Position numbers and translations under genes: made by a program. Below are positions 46,237 to 59,848 of a stretch of DNA of 64,000 nt, piece by piece (position 1 is the stretch's first letter; each line of letters opens with the position of its first letter). This DNA comes from Bradyrhizobium xenonodulans. Its GTDB lineage: Bacteria; Pseudomonadota; Alphaproteobacteria; Rhizobiales; Xanthobacteraceae. The notes under the pieces are model-generated. The model saw only the letters and a program-made list of their open reading frames with translations. It was not told the origin of the DNA and did not search any database. The stretch spans positions 4,184,501 through 4,248,500 of the forward strand of contig NZ_CP089391.1 of NCBI RefSeq assembly GCF_027594865.1, given 5' to 3'.

Positions 46237-46291
46237 CGGATTGCGGCATCGGTCGGCGCTTCGCACCGACCGTTTGCTCCATCCGGGCTAC
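46237..46291. repeat. Dispersed repeat, copy 2 (partial)
   Basis: Shares cggattg, a 16-bp identical core TCGGTCGGCGCTTCGC (46249-46264; copy 1 at 44973-44988) and ccatccgg-ctac with the element at 44901-45007, same orientation. The gene at 45123-46172 lies between the two. Confidence 0.65.
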
Positions 46292-46294
46292 TGG

Positions 46295-49027
<2,733 letters not shown>

Positions 49028-49194
49028 GGGGAAATCCGGTGAGGTTTATCTGGGAATCATATAGCGCATCGAGCCCCTGATAACCACCCTCGCAAGGGTC
49101 TGTGAAGGGCTTTTTCCGACTGTTTTTCCAGAGACTTACGCATTCCGCGCCGGCACCGGAACCAAGCTCGAAATCGGCCGCCGCAAACAGCCCG

Positions 49195-49593
49195 TCAGGC
49201 CCCGAAAATCACTCGGTGCATGATGCGCCCGGGCACCAGTGTGAACAGCCCCGCCACCACCAGTGCGCCGGCGAACAGCAAGATCATCATCCGCCGGTGA
49301 TCGGCCACGCGATGGACGTGCGCGCGCCACACCGCGAGCGGCAGCACCACCAGTGTGAAGATCGACAACAGATGGATCGGGCTGAATGGCCCAACCAGGC
49401 GGATCTGGTGAATCCAGAACGAGGATGCGGCCACCATGGCCATCAGCGCCACCCAGATCCAGCCGATCGTCCGGTGCGGCAGCGTGCCCTTGGGGGCCGC
49501 GAATTGCACGAGTCCCAGCACGAAGGCCGCCATCGCCGCGAAGGCATGCAGCGGGATCGCCGGAGCGGCGTCAAGCAGCGGCGCGAGGCTCAT
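49195..49593 (-). CDS. DUF2306 family membrane protein
   Basis: 132 residues from ATG 49593, after GGAGGG. Four transmembrane helices; HTIGW-type motif (LPHRTIGWIWVALMAMVAASSFWI) followed by PIHLLSIFTLVVLPLA and AHVHRVADHRRMMILLFAGALVVAG, with a cluster of His typical of DUF2306. A haem or metal role has been suspected for such His-rich membrane families, but none is proven. A nested dyad lies just upstream. Confidence 0.83.
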   Translation of the reverse strand: MSLAPLLDAAPAIPLHAFAAMAAFVLGLVQFAAPKGTLPHRTIGWIWVALMAMVAASSFWIHQIRLVGPFSPIHLLSIFTLVVLPLAVWRAHVHRVADHRRMMILLFAGALVVAGLFTLVPGRIMHRVIFGA

Positions 49594-49910
49594 GCGGCCC
49601 TCCGGCCGGCAGGAACCGACCATGTGAATAGGATTAACATCAAGTTAATATCATTCACATCGAGCATCGTCAAAGGCTCACGCAAGGGATTAGGCAAGCC
49701 CGGAAAAGCTGAGGTTTAGCCGCTAATTGGTAAGAAATCCTGTCGTTTCACGCGAGCAAGCCGATTCCGCGCGGTAGCGTCTGGCGGCCCGGCCGCAGAA
49801 CGAGATGCCGCAGGGTCCATCGCCTATCGGAAGGTGCGCACGTAGCTGGGGATGTCTGGAACCCGGCGTCGAAAACCACTATTCCCGGGTCGTCGCCCTG
49901 GAGCGGTCAA
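49594..49910. other. Divergent intergenic region with nested dyad
   Basis: 317 bp between the DUF2306 gene and the phosphatase-like gene. The only structure I see is the concentric dyad at 49624-49658. No gene. Confidence 0.5.
49624..49658. promoter_or_regulatory. AT-rich nested dyad, probable operator
   Basis: Outer arms GTGAAT (49624-49629) and ATTCAC (49653-49658) and inner arms ATTAAC (49633-49638) and GTTAAT (49644-49649) share the same centre at 49641. It begins 31 bp before the DUF2306 start codon and stands out in base composition from its surroundings. Confidence 0.45.
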
Positions 49911-50261
49911 GTGACCAACGTCCTGTTTGTCTGCAGCGCCAACCGCCTCCGCAGCCCAACTGCCGAGCAGATCTTTTCGAGCTGGCCGGGGATCGAGACC
50001 GATTCGGCCGGCATCGCGAACGGCGCGGAGGTGTTGTTGTCCTCCGAACAGATCGAATGGGCCGACATCATCTTCGTCATGGAGAAGGCGCACCGTAACA
50101 AGCTGAACCGGAAATTCCGCTCCAGCCTGAATGGCAAGCGGGTCATCTGCCTCGACATTCCGGACGACTACGAATTCATGGATCCTGCCTTGGTCCGGAT
50201 GCTCGAAAGCCGGGTCGGCCGCTTCCTGTCCCGACCCGGGTCGACCGTTTCCAGACCTTAG
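49911..50261 (+). CDS. Low-molecular-weight protein tyrosine phosphatase family protein
   Basis: 116 residues, GTG start. The catalytic loop is [13 protein letters not shown]: Cys8, five residues, Arg14, Ser15, as in LMW phosphatases. [21 protein letters not shown] is the conserved helix, and [13 protein letters not shown] supplies the general acid Asp. It is shorter than the classical enzymes (about 150), as in a subfamily common in bacteria. The target is unknown. Its stop overlaps that of the convergent ssb gene by four bases. Confidence 0.85.
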   Translation: MTNVLFVCSANRLRSPTAEQIFSSWPGIETDSAGIANGAEVLLSSEQIEWADIIFVMEKAHRNKLNRKFRSSLNGKRVICLDIPDDYEFMDPALVRMLESRVGRFLSRPGSTVSRP

Positions 50262-50755
50262 AACGGGATATCGTCGTCCATGTCGCTGTTGCGGCCACCG
50301 CCGCCGGCGGCAACCGGACGACGCGGCGCGCTGCTGACCGGACCCGAGGAGCCGAAATCGCCGCCCGGCTCGTCGCCGAAGCTGCCGCCTCCACCGCCGC
50401 CGCCACGACCGTCGAGCATGGTCAGGGTCGAGTTGAAGCCCTGCAGCACGACCTCGGTCGAATACTTCTCGACGCCGCTCTGATCAGTCCATTTGCGGGT
50501 CTGGAGCGCGCCCTCGATGTAAACCTTCGCGCCCTTCTTCAGATACTGCTCGGCGACCTTGCAGAGCCCTTCATTGAAGATCACGACGCGATGCCACTCG
50601 GTCTTTTCCTTGCGCTCGCCGCTGTTCTTGTCACGCCAGGTCTCGGAGGTGGCGATGCTCAGATTCGCGATCGGCCGCCCGTCCTGGGTGCGGCGGATTT
50701 CAGGATCCTTGCCGAGATTTCCAACCAGAATGACCTTGTTGACGCTTCCCGCCAT
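50258..50755 (-). CDS. ssb: Single-stranded DNA-binding protein
   Basis: 165 residues from ATG 50755 ([19 protein letters not shown]). The OB fold has [22 protein letters not shown] and [13 protein letters not shown] Gly-rich linker leads to the acidic tip MDDDIPF, which binds partner repair proteins. An alphaproteobacterial SOS box (50922-50936) lies upstream, so ssb is probably LexA-controlled. Confidence 0.97.
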   Translation of the reverse strand: MAGSVNKVILVGNLGKDPEIRRTQDGRPIANLSIATSETWRDKNSGERKEKTEWHRVVIFNEGLCKVAEQYLKKGAKVYIEGALQTRKWTDQSGVEKYSTEVVLQGFNSTLTMLDGRGGGGGGGSFGDEPGGDFGSSGPVSSAPRRPVAAGGGGRNSDMDDDIPF

Positions 50756-51219
50756 CGCCGCTCTCCACTCCGAATGCCATTGAATCAAGAAGGCCGGTCC
50801 GCTCCCCGCGTTCCGCCGCGCCCCTGTTGAGGCGACCCTATACGCTCGCCGGACACTTGCGGGCGCCGATCAGCCCGTCCCCCCTCGGGTTATCCCCACA
50901 TATAGCATCGACCATCGGTTCGTTCCAGATTTGTTCTTTGTGAATCACGACGCCGAATGTGGGGGGGGCCGATCGGCCAAGGGGCGGCAGAAGGACACGT
51001 GCCGGATGGAACCTTTCCATACGCCCGCAAACGAGAAAAACAACTTAACATTCATCAAGTTAGTAACGCCTCCGCAGCCAAGGAAGTGTGGCATTTCGGA
51101 GACGGACTCTCCCCATCGATTCGGACTACGCTCGCCTCGGAATTAATTCATTTGGGCGTCGCGTCTAATCAAACCGCTTCGGGGATTTCCAGAAGCGGAT
51201 GAACCTGGGGAGACTGGCA
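50756..51219. other. ssb/porin divergent intergenic region
   Basis: 464 bp without a gene. It contains the SOS box at 50922-50936 for ssb and, nearer 51219, the AT-richer leader of the porin gene (including gaattaattcattt at about 51138-51151). Promoter boxes cannot be fixed with confidence. Confidence 0.5.
50922..50936. promoter_or_regulatory. LexA (SOS) box of ssb
   Basis: GTTCCAGATTTGTTC is an exact GTTC-N7-GTTC, the LexA site of alphaproteobacteria. It is 167 bp upstream of the ssb start. Confidence 0.82.
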
Positions 51220-51981
51220 ATGAACAAGATCCTGATCGGTGCAATCGGTGCAGTGGCGTTGGGCCTGTCGGCTCCCGCGAGCGCGGCGGACATGGCCGCG
51301 CGTCCCTACACCAAGGCTCCGCCGCCGATGGTTGCCGCGATCTACGATTGGAGCGGCTTCTACATCGGCATCAACGGGGGCTGGGGCTCCAGCCGCAATT
51401 GCTGGGACTTCGTGACCCCAGTCACCGGTACGCTGATCGATGACGGCTGCCATAACGCAACGGGCGGCACAGTCGGTGGTCAGGTCGGCTATCGCTGGCA
51501 GTCGGCCAATTGGGTGTTTGGCGTGGAAGGCCAGGGCAACTGGGCTGACTTCAGTGGAAGAAACATCAGCCCGACCGCGCCAGGTCAGCAGAACCGTACG
51601 CGGGTCGATGCCTTCGGCTTGATTACCGGTCAGATCGGTTATGCCTGGAATAACGTTTTGGTCTACGTAAAGGGCGGCGGCGCCGTGGTGGACGACAGAT
51701 ACGACCTCATCGTCGCGCCGGGCTTTGTGGGTGCTGGCACGATCTTCGGTTCGGCCGACGGAACACGCTGGGGCGGAACGGTCGGCGCGGGGGTCGAATT
51801 TGGCTTCGCCCCGAACTGGTCGGTGGGCTTCGAGTACGATCACATCTTCCTCGGCACTCGAAACGTCGACTTCACCCTTGGCGGAGCCTTCGTTCAGACC
51901 GAACGCGTCCGTCAGGACGTCGATCTCGCCCTCATCCGGTTGAACTACCGTTGGGGCGGCCCGGCGATCGCCAGGTACTGA
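51220..51981 (+). CDS. Outer membrane beta-barrel protein, Omp25/RopB family
   Basis: 253 residues from ATG 51220, seven bases after GGGGAG. A signal peptide (NKILIGAIGAVALGLSAPASAA) is followed by DMAARPYTKAPPPM and then YDWSGFYIGINGGWG, the hallmark start of the rhizobial Omp25-type barrel. Eight amphipathic strands can be drawn; the last ends in aromatic Tyr (RLNYRWGGPAIARY) as the insertion signal. Two Cys sit in the first loops (NCWDF, DGCHN). A second copy of the family follows. Confidence 0.92.
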   Translation: MNKILIGAIGAVALGLSAPASAADMAARPYTKAPPPMVAAIYDWSGFYIGINGGWGSSRNCWDFVTPVTGTLIDDGCHNATGGTVGGQVGYRWQSANWVFGVEGQGNWADFSGRNISPTAPGQQNRTRVDAFGLITGQIGYAWNNVLVYVKGGGAVVDDRYDLIVAPGFVGAGTIFGSADGTRWGGTVGAGVEFGFAPNWSVGFEYDHIFLGTRNVDFTLGGAFVQTERVRQDVDLALIRLNYRWGGPAIARY

Positions 51982-52006
51982 TCGCAAGCATAGTCTTTTT
52001 GTGACG

Positions 52007-52031
52007 AAAGGCCGGCCTCGTGCCGGCCTTT
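52007..52031 (+). terminator. Intrinsic terminator, first porin
   Basis: AAAGGCCGGC (52007-52016), loop CTCGT, GCCGGCCTTT (52022-52031). Nearly identical to the terminator of the second porin gene at 52936. Confidence 0.9.
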
Positions 52032-52216
52032 CTGCTGTCTGTGAGCGAAGGAAACAATCAGTCAGCGATTGTGACGTTTTGTGAATGTTGTGGCTTTTCG
52101 GAGACACAACTTGCGGCTTCAATGGTGTAGACCGTCAGCAGTTGGACCACAGCGTCCGATGTCCTTCCAAGCTTAAGGAAGGCAGAAACAGAAACCGGGA
52201 CTGGGATTAGGTTGAA

Positions 52217-52906
52217 ATGAAAAAGGTTTTGTTGGCTTCGGCCTGTTTGTTCGCACTCGCTGCTCCGGCTTCGGCCGCTGATCTGGCAGCTCGCCCCTAC
52301 ACCAAGGCTCCGGTGGCTGTTGCCTCGGTCTACAACTGGACCGGCTTCTACCTCGGTATCGTCGGCGGCGGCGCCTGGGAAAATTCCTCGACCGACCCGA
52401 AGATGAAGGGCGGCTTCGTCGGTGGCACCGCCGGCTACAACTGGCAGACCGGCAATGTCGTGTTCGGCATCGAAGCCGATGGCGCTTGGGCTGACGTCAG
52501 CGCCTCGGTCACCGGCCCCGTCATCGTTCCCGGCTTCGGTGTTGCCACCGCCACGCTGAGCTCGAAGACCGATGCAATGGGCACCGTGCGCGGCCGCATC
52601 GGCTACGCCGTCAACAACGTCCTGTTCTACGGCACCGGCGGTTACGCCTGGATCGACAACAAGCTCAGCGCCTCCGCGCTCGGCGTGACCATCTCCGACA
52701 GCAAGTGGCACTCCGGCTGGACCGTCGGTGCGGGCGTCGAAGCGTTCTTCGCGCCGCAGTGGTCGGTCAAGGGCGAGTACCTCTTCCGCAGCCTCGGCGG
52801 CGAGACCTACTTCTCGGGCGCCCTGCCCACCGGCACGCTCGAGTTTCACACCGTGCAGGTCGGCGTGAACTATCACTTCGGGGGCCCGGTGGTCGCGAAG
52901 TACTGA
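52217..52906 (+). CDS. Outer membrane beta-barrel protein, Omp25/RopB family (second copy)
   Basis: 229 residues. Signal peptide (KKVLLASACLFALAAPASAA), then DLAARPYTKAPVAVASVYNW and an eight-stranded barrel ending VGVNYHFGGPVVAKY. Compared with the first copy it lacks the loop cysteines and is slightly shorter. The mRNA leader can form a hairpin CCTTCC/GGAAGG (52163-52182) about 35 bp before the start. Paralogue by tandem duplication with an almost identical terminator. Confidence 0.93.
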   Translation: MKKVLLASACLFALAAPASAADLAARPYTKAPVAVASVYNWTGFYLGIVGGGAWENSSTDPKMKGGFVGGTAGYNWQTGNVVFGIEADGAWADVSASVTGPVIVPGFGVATATLSSKTDAMGTVRGRIGYAVNNVLFYGTGGYAWIDNKLSASALGVTISDSKWHSGWTVGAGVEAFFAPQWSVKGEYLFRSLGGETYFSGALPTGTLEFHTVQVGVNYHFGGPVVAKY

Positions 52907-52935
52907 GCTTCGCCTCCAACGCCATCCGCGTTACG

Positions 52936-52962
52936 AAAGGCCGGCCTTGTGCCGGCCTTTTT
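52936..52962 (+). terminator. Intrinsic terminator, second porin
   Basis: AAAGGCCGGC (52936-52945), loop CTTGT, GCCGGCCTTT (52951-52960), then TTG. One loop base differs from the first copy at 52007. Confidence 0.92.
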
Positions 52963-53072
52963 GTTTGACGGGCACGTTCCCGCACAGTTCCAGATGCCCT
53001 GCTCCTGCCAGATGCCGCCAGCGCGCCAACAATCCGTTGACGATTCGCAAGTCCCACTGGAAATCCGTCTCC

Positions 53073-53087
53073 GTTCTTCCTACGTTC
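53073..53087. promoter_or_regulatory. LexA (SOS) box of uvrA
   Basis: GTTCTTCCTACGTTC is an exact GTTC-N7-GTTC site 99 bp before the uvrA start codon. uvrA is a core LexA target in alphaproteobacteria. Confidence 0.85.
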
Positions 53088-53185
53088 GCTGACAACCCCA
53101 TCGGCGCCGATCCCGGTTCCGGGCGAAGCGCGCCTTTTACACTGGCGCGATCACGCACCTTTGGGATTGCTTGAGGGCAACTCGG

Positions 53186-56161
<2,976 letters not shown>

Positions 56162-56210
56162 GCTGGGCACCACGAATGCGCCGACGTACATGTCTGAGGG
56201 AGAATGAGCT

Positions 56211-56774
56211 TTGCCTGCTGGACTTGTGCAAACCTATCGTGCGTTCGCCCATAATAATGCCTGGGCGAACCATCGGCTGCTCACCGCCTGCGCTGCCCTG
56301 AGCAAGGCAGATTTCGAAGCCGAGCGGACCGGCTTCTTTCCGAGCATCCAACGCACGCTGAACCACATCTACGTCATCGACCTCTTCTACATCGATGCGC
56401 TCGAGGGTGGCTGGCTCGGGCCACGCGCCTGGGAGAACGAGGTGCCGTACCCCTCACTTTCGGAGCTGAAGCCGGCCCAGGCCGCAATGGACAAGCGCCT
56501 GCTCGCCATCTGCGATGCGCTGACGCCTGAACGTCTTGACGGCTTCGTCCGGATCAGCCGCGACACCAGCGTCCAGACCGAACGCCACGACCGGCTGCTG
56601 ATGCATCTGTTTCAGCATCAGATCCATCACCGCGGTCAGGCGCACGCGATGCTGTCCGAAACGAACGTCGCGCCGCCTCAGCTCGATGAGTTCTTCGCCG
56701 AGGGAGAAGCTCCGCTTCGTGCTGGCGAGTTCGCCGATCTCGGATGGACCGAGGAGACCGTTTGGAAATCCTGA
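56211..56774 (+). CDS. DinB family protein
   Basis: 187 residues, TTG start after GAGGGAGA. A four-helix DinB bundle: YRAFAHNNAWANHRLL, SIQRTLNHIYVID, DRLLMHLFQHQIHHRGQAHAML. The metal triad is His in LNHIYV and the two in HQIHHRGQ. Members are metal-dependent thiol or glutathione-type transferases and hydrolases; the substrate is unknown. Directly followed by a HAD gene 18 bp on, likely cotranscribed. Confidence 0.87.
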   Translation: MPAGLVQTYRAFAHNNAWANHRLLTACAALSKADFEAERTGFFPSIQRTLNHIYVIDLFYIDALEGGWLGPRAWENEVPYPSLSELKPAQAAMDKRLLAICDALTPERLDGFVRISRDTSVQTERHDRLLMHLFQHQIHHRGQAHAMLSETNVAPPQLDEFFAEGEAPLRAGEFADLGWTEETVWKS

Positions 56775-56792
56775 CGGTGTAACGTCCTCTCC

Positions 56793-57467
56793 ATGCCCTA
56801 CGCCCTCGCCATTTTCGATCTCGACGGCACGCTGGCCGACAGCTTTCCGTGGTTCCTGCGCACCATCAACGATGTCGCCGACCGCTTCGGCTTTCGCCGC
56901 GTCGCGAATGAGGACATCGAGGGGCTGCGGCATGCTTCGTCCCGTGAAATCCTCGCCCGGCTCGAGGTGCCCATGTGGAAGCTGCCGGCGATCGCGCGGC
57001 ATGCGCGGCGGCTGAAGGCGGAGGCAGCTAGCGAGATCTCGCTGTTTGCCGGCGTCGAGGCGATGCTGCAGACGCTCAACGAAAGCGGCGTGCAGCTCGC
57101 GCTGGTGACCTCCGACAGCGAAGCCAATGCGCGCGAGAAGCTCGGCGAGGCCGCCGCGCTGTTCGCGCATTTCGACTGCGCGGCATCGCTGTTCGGCAAG
57201 GCCGCAAAATTCCGCCGGGTCATCCGGCGCGCGGGCGTCGCGCCGGGCGAGGTCATCGCGATCGGCGACGAGGTCCGCGACATCGAAGCGGCGCGCGCGG
57301 TGGGCATTGCTTGCGGTGCGGTGTGCTGGGGCTATGCGGCGCCGGCAGCGCTGCGGGCGCTGGGGCCGGACCACGCCTTTGAGCGGATGGACGAGATCAC
57401 CGATGTGCTGTGCCCCAGTGTCGTGGCCCGGATGAGCCACGCGATATCCGGGAACGCCGGTGGATGA
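56793..57467 (+). CDS. HAD-family hydrolase, phosphoglycolate phosphatase-like
   Basis: 224 residues. HAD motif I FDLDGTLADS (nucleophile Asp), motif II LVTSDSEAN, motif III lysine in AKFRRVIRR, motif IV IGDEVRDIEAARAVG. An alpha-helical cap lies between motifs I and II (about 15-80). It probably removes phosphate from a small sugar or glycolate-type substrate. Confidence 0.88.
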   Translation: MPYALAIFDLDGTLADSFPWFLRTINDVADRFGFRRVANEDIEGLRHASSREILARLEVPMWKLPAIARHARRLKAEAASEISLFAGVEAMLQTLNESGVQLALVTSDSEANAREKLGEAAALFAHFDCAASLFGKAAKFRRVIRRAGVAPGEVIAIGDEVRDIEAARAVGIACGAVCWGYAAPAALRALGPDHAFERMDEITDVLCPSVVARMSHAISGNAGG

Positions 57468-57561
57468 GAGTGGGTCTGACCCGCATGTCGCTCCCGCCTC
57501 CGCTCTTCGAGCTACGGCGGACATGTCGCCCGTGCGGGCTACGAGAACATCCGACCCACCC

Positions 57562-58530
57562 CTACTCGGTCTTCCGCAAAAACGCCCCGAACGCGCGCGG
57601 GCCGTCGCCGGTCTTGATCTCGCCCACGACCTTCAGCTCGATGGCATCGATGATATCGAGCGTGTTGCTCTCCCAGCAGGCGACGATGATACGCTTGCCA
57701 TCCGCGGTCGCGGCAATGCCTTCGGGATAGTCGCCGACATTGATGCGCTTGATCGGCTTCAGGCTCGCCAGGTCGAACACACTGACGGTGCCGCCATACT
57801 GATCGGTGACGAAGCCGCGGCCCAGCGTCAGCGCCACCGCATAGGGGCGCATGCCGACCGGCACGCGGCCGATCTCCCGGCCTGCCGCGATGTCGATCAC
57901 GGAGACGTCGTCGGAGCCGACATTGGCGGTGTAGGCGCGCCTGCCCTCGGCATCGATGGTGACGCCGAAGGGACGCGTGCCGACCTTGATGATCGCCTTG
58001 CGCTCGCGCGTCGCGGTATCCACCACCGAGACGCTGTCGTCGTCGCGGTCCGCCGAGAGCAGCAGCTTGCCGTCAGGCGTCACCGCCAGCCCCGACGGCG
58101 AAGCGCCGACGGCGATGCTGGCCGTGACGCTGCGGCTCCCCGCATCGATCACCCGCACCGCCGCCGCATACCAGTCGGCGACATAGACCGTCTTGCCATC
58201 GGGCGACACCGCAATGCCGAGCGGCCCGCCGCCGACCTCGATGCGGCCGGCAACCTGGCGCGTTGCGGCGTCCACCACCGTCACCGTCTTGGCATCGGGG
58301 CTCGTCACATAGGCAAAGCGCCCATCCGCGCTGACGGCCACGCCGGCCGGCTTGCCGCCGATCGGAATGGTCGCAACGCTGCGCGACGTGGCGAGATCCA
58401 CCACCATCAGATCGTCGCTGAGCTGGTTGGTGACGAACGCCTCTTCGGCTGCCGAGCTGTCGAGACCCGCAGCGCAAAGGCTGGCGGCGAGCGCCGCCAG
58501 GGCCAGCGCCGGCAAGCCCAGCACCCGCAC
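57562..58530 (-). CDS. Secreted YVTN-type beta-propeller protein
   Basis: 322 residues, GTG start, signal peptide (LPALALAALAASLCAAG). Seven blades with the repeat V.D..T......I.VG..P.G.AVSPDGK..YV (for example GGGPLGIAVSPDGKTVYVAD). It should be a periplasmic binding scaffold. It starts 2 bp after the SRPBCC gene, with which it forms an operon. I recall a similar pair near PQQ-dependent alcohol oxidation genes; no such gene is in this window. Confidence 0.87.
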   Translation of the reverse strand: MRVLGLPALALAALAASLCAAGLDSSAAEEAFVTNQLSDDLMVVDLATSRSVATIPIGGKPAGVAVSADGRFAYVTSPDAKTVTVVDAATRQVAGRIEVGGGPLGIAVSPDGKTVYVADWYAAAVRVIDAGSRSVTASIAVGASPSGLAVTPDGKLLLSADRDDDSVSVVDTATRERKAIIKVGTRPFGVTIDAEGRRAYTANVGSDDVSVIDIAAGREIGRVPVGMRPYAVALTLGRGFVTDQYGGTVSVFDLASLKPIKRINVGDYPEGIAATADGKRIIVACWESNTLDIIDAIELKVVGEIKTGDGPRAFGAFLRKTE

Positions 58531-58532
58531 GG

Positions 58533-59102
58533 TCAGCTTCCGCTCTCGATCTTCTTCTTCAGCGCTTCGAGACCGGCCTTGTACAGCCCGCTCACCGCCG
58601 TCTTGGCGGCCTCATCGCTCAGCTCCGGCGGCGGATCGTTGTTGGGAAAGCCGCGGTAGAACGCGCCCGCCCATTCCAGCGTCGAGCCCTTGCCGTCGGC
58701 ACTCGGCGTCACCGTCAGCGTCGAGGAATAGTTGGTCACCGGCAGCACCTTCACGTCGACGGTGGTGATGCGGTAGGAATAGGTCATGGCGGCGGCGTCG
58801 AACTTGTAGAGCTCCTCGTCGACGGTCGCTCCGCCCGTCAGGGTCAGCTTGCGCGTGGCGCCGATCTCGTTGCCCTTCTCGCCCTCGGTCTTGGTCACCG
58901 GCGGCAGCCAGCCCATGTCCTGGAAATTGCCGATCGCTGCCCACACCTTGGCCGGCGGCGCATTGATCTCGATGGATTCGCGCACCTTCTGCCGGGTCGG
59001 CCCATGCGCCCAAACCGGCGCAAACGCCGCCGTCAAAGCCGCCGCGCCCGCGGCCGTCAGCGCCGCCACCAGCACCGTGCGCCGTCCAATCGTCACCCTC
59101 AT
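58533..59102 (-). CDS. Exported SRPBCC (START-like) family protein
   Basis: 189 residues. The N-terminus GRRTVLVAALTAAGAAAL resembles a Tat signal (two Arg before a hydrophobic stretch, ending VWAHG). The SRPBCC fold follows: ESIEINAPPAKVWAAIGNFQDMGWLPPV, STLTVTPSADGKGSTLEW, GLEALKKKIES. These helix-grip proteins bind hydrophobic ligands. With the beta-propeller gene it forms a two-gene exported unit. Confidence 0.85.
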   Translation of the reverse strand: MRVTIGRRTVLVAALTAAGAAALTAAFAPVWAHGPTRQKVRESIEINAPPAKVWAAIGNFQDMGWLPPVTKTEGEKGNEIGATRKLTLTGGATVDEELYKFDAAAMTYSYRITTVDVKVLPVTNYSSTLTVTPSADGKGSTLEWAGAFYRGFPNNDPPPELSDEAAKTAVSGLYKAGLEALKKKIESGS

Positions 59103-59848
59103 CTCGTTTCCTCATACGTCCAGTTGATCGTGCGCGACTTGAGGCGCGCTGGGATCATGGTAGCGCATTTTGCGGCCGAGGGGAGACCCGTTCGTGGCGC
59201 CGTTGCGGCGGAGCGCCGGCGCCACCCACAACCCCTTGCGCAGGTAGACGGGCAAAACACCCAACGGGAGGGTCAATCACGCCACGTGAAAATATTTCTC
59301 TTTATCCGTATTTCGGATTATCGTATAGAAAATCACCCTAACCCGGGCCGAGGGGCGGATCGCGATCGTCACGAACGCGGGATGGGACGTGGTGGACGCG
59401 GGCGGCGTCGGCGCGAAGGTGGTTTGCAGGGCGGGTCACTCCGTGAGCAACGGCCTGCGCGCACACGACCGGTGCAGCCCGCGTACGGCAAAATCGTGTG
59501 GTCCTGACGCCCGGGGTCTGTGCGTCAAGTGTTGCGGTGATGTCGCGGCCCGACCGGGTCCGCGCATCAGCTATCGGCAAGGCGACGGGGGCAATAGTGC
59601 ATCGCTCCCCGGGGAGAGCACGGCATAAGCCGTCAAACCACTGCGCAGGGAAGGCCGGATGTTTGGCTTCACCTGTATGCCGCTGTGCAGATTTTTGTAG
59701 CCACCTTCCGCACAGTGGACCGTGGGTGCCAGCCGGCACCCGGCCTTCCCTGCGCCCTCGGCGCTTTTCGAGGGCGGCGATTAACGCAAAGCTCGGGCGC
59801 GATATGCCGCGAGAACGAGAAGCCGCGCATGCTAGCCAACCGCGCTCA
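59103..59848. other. Long gene-free stretch occupied by a dispersed repeat
   Basis: 746 bp. The first 150 bp hold nothing I can name beyond the promoter region of the SRPBCC gene. The rest (59250-59840) is the structured repeat listed separately. Several open frames cross it, but none has coding character. Confidence 0.55.
59250..59840 (+). repeat. Dispersed structured Bradyrhizobium repeat (about 590 bp)
   Basis: From about 59250 (gggcaaaacacccaacggga) through gcgatcgtcacgaacgcggg (59359) and cagggaaggccgg to about 59840, this matches from memory a long non-coding element found many times in Bradyrhizobium and Rhodopseudomonas genomes. Its right part has GCGCAGGGAAGGCCGG (59643-59658) and CCGGCCTTCCCTGCGC (59740-59755), perfect 16-bp arms 81 bp apart, and inside them GGGTGCC/GGCACCC. 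Its boundaries are approximate. Confidence 0.55.

Noticed and set aside
50889..50900. DnaA box or replication origin at ttatccccaca
   Set aside because: A single imperfect box without AT-rich unwinding region, other boxes or origin genes.
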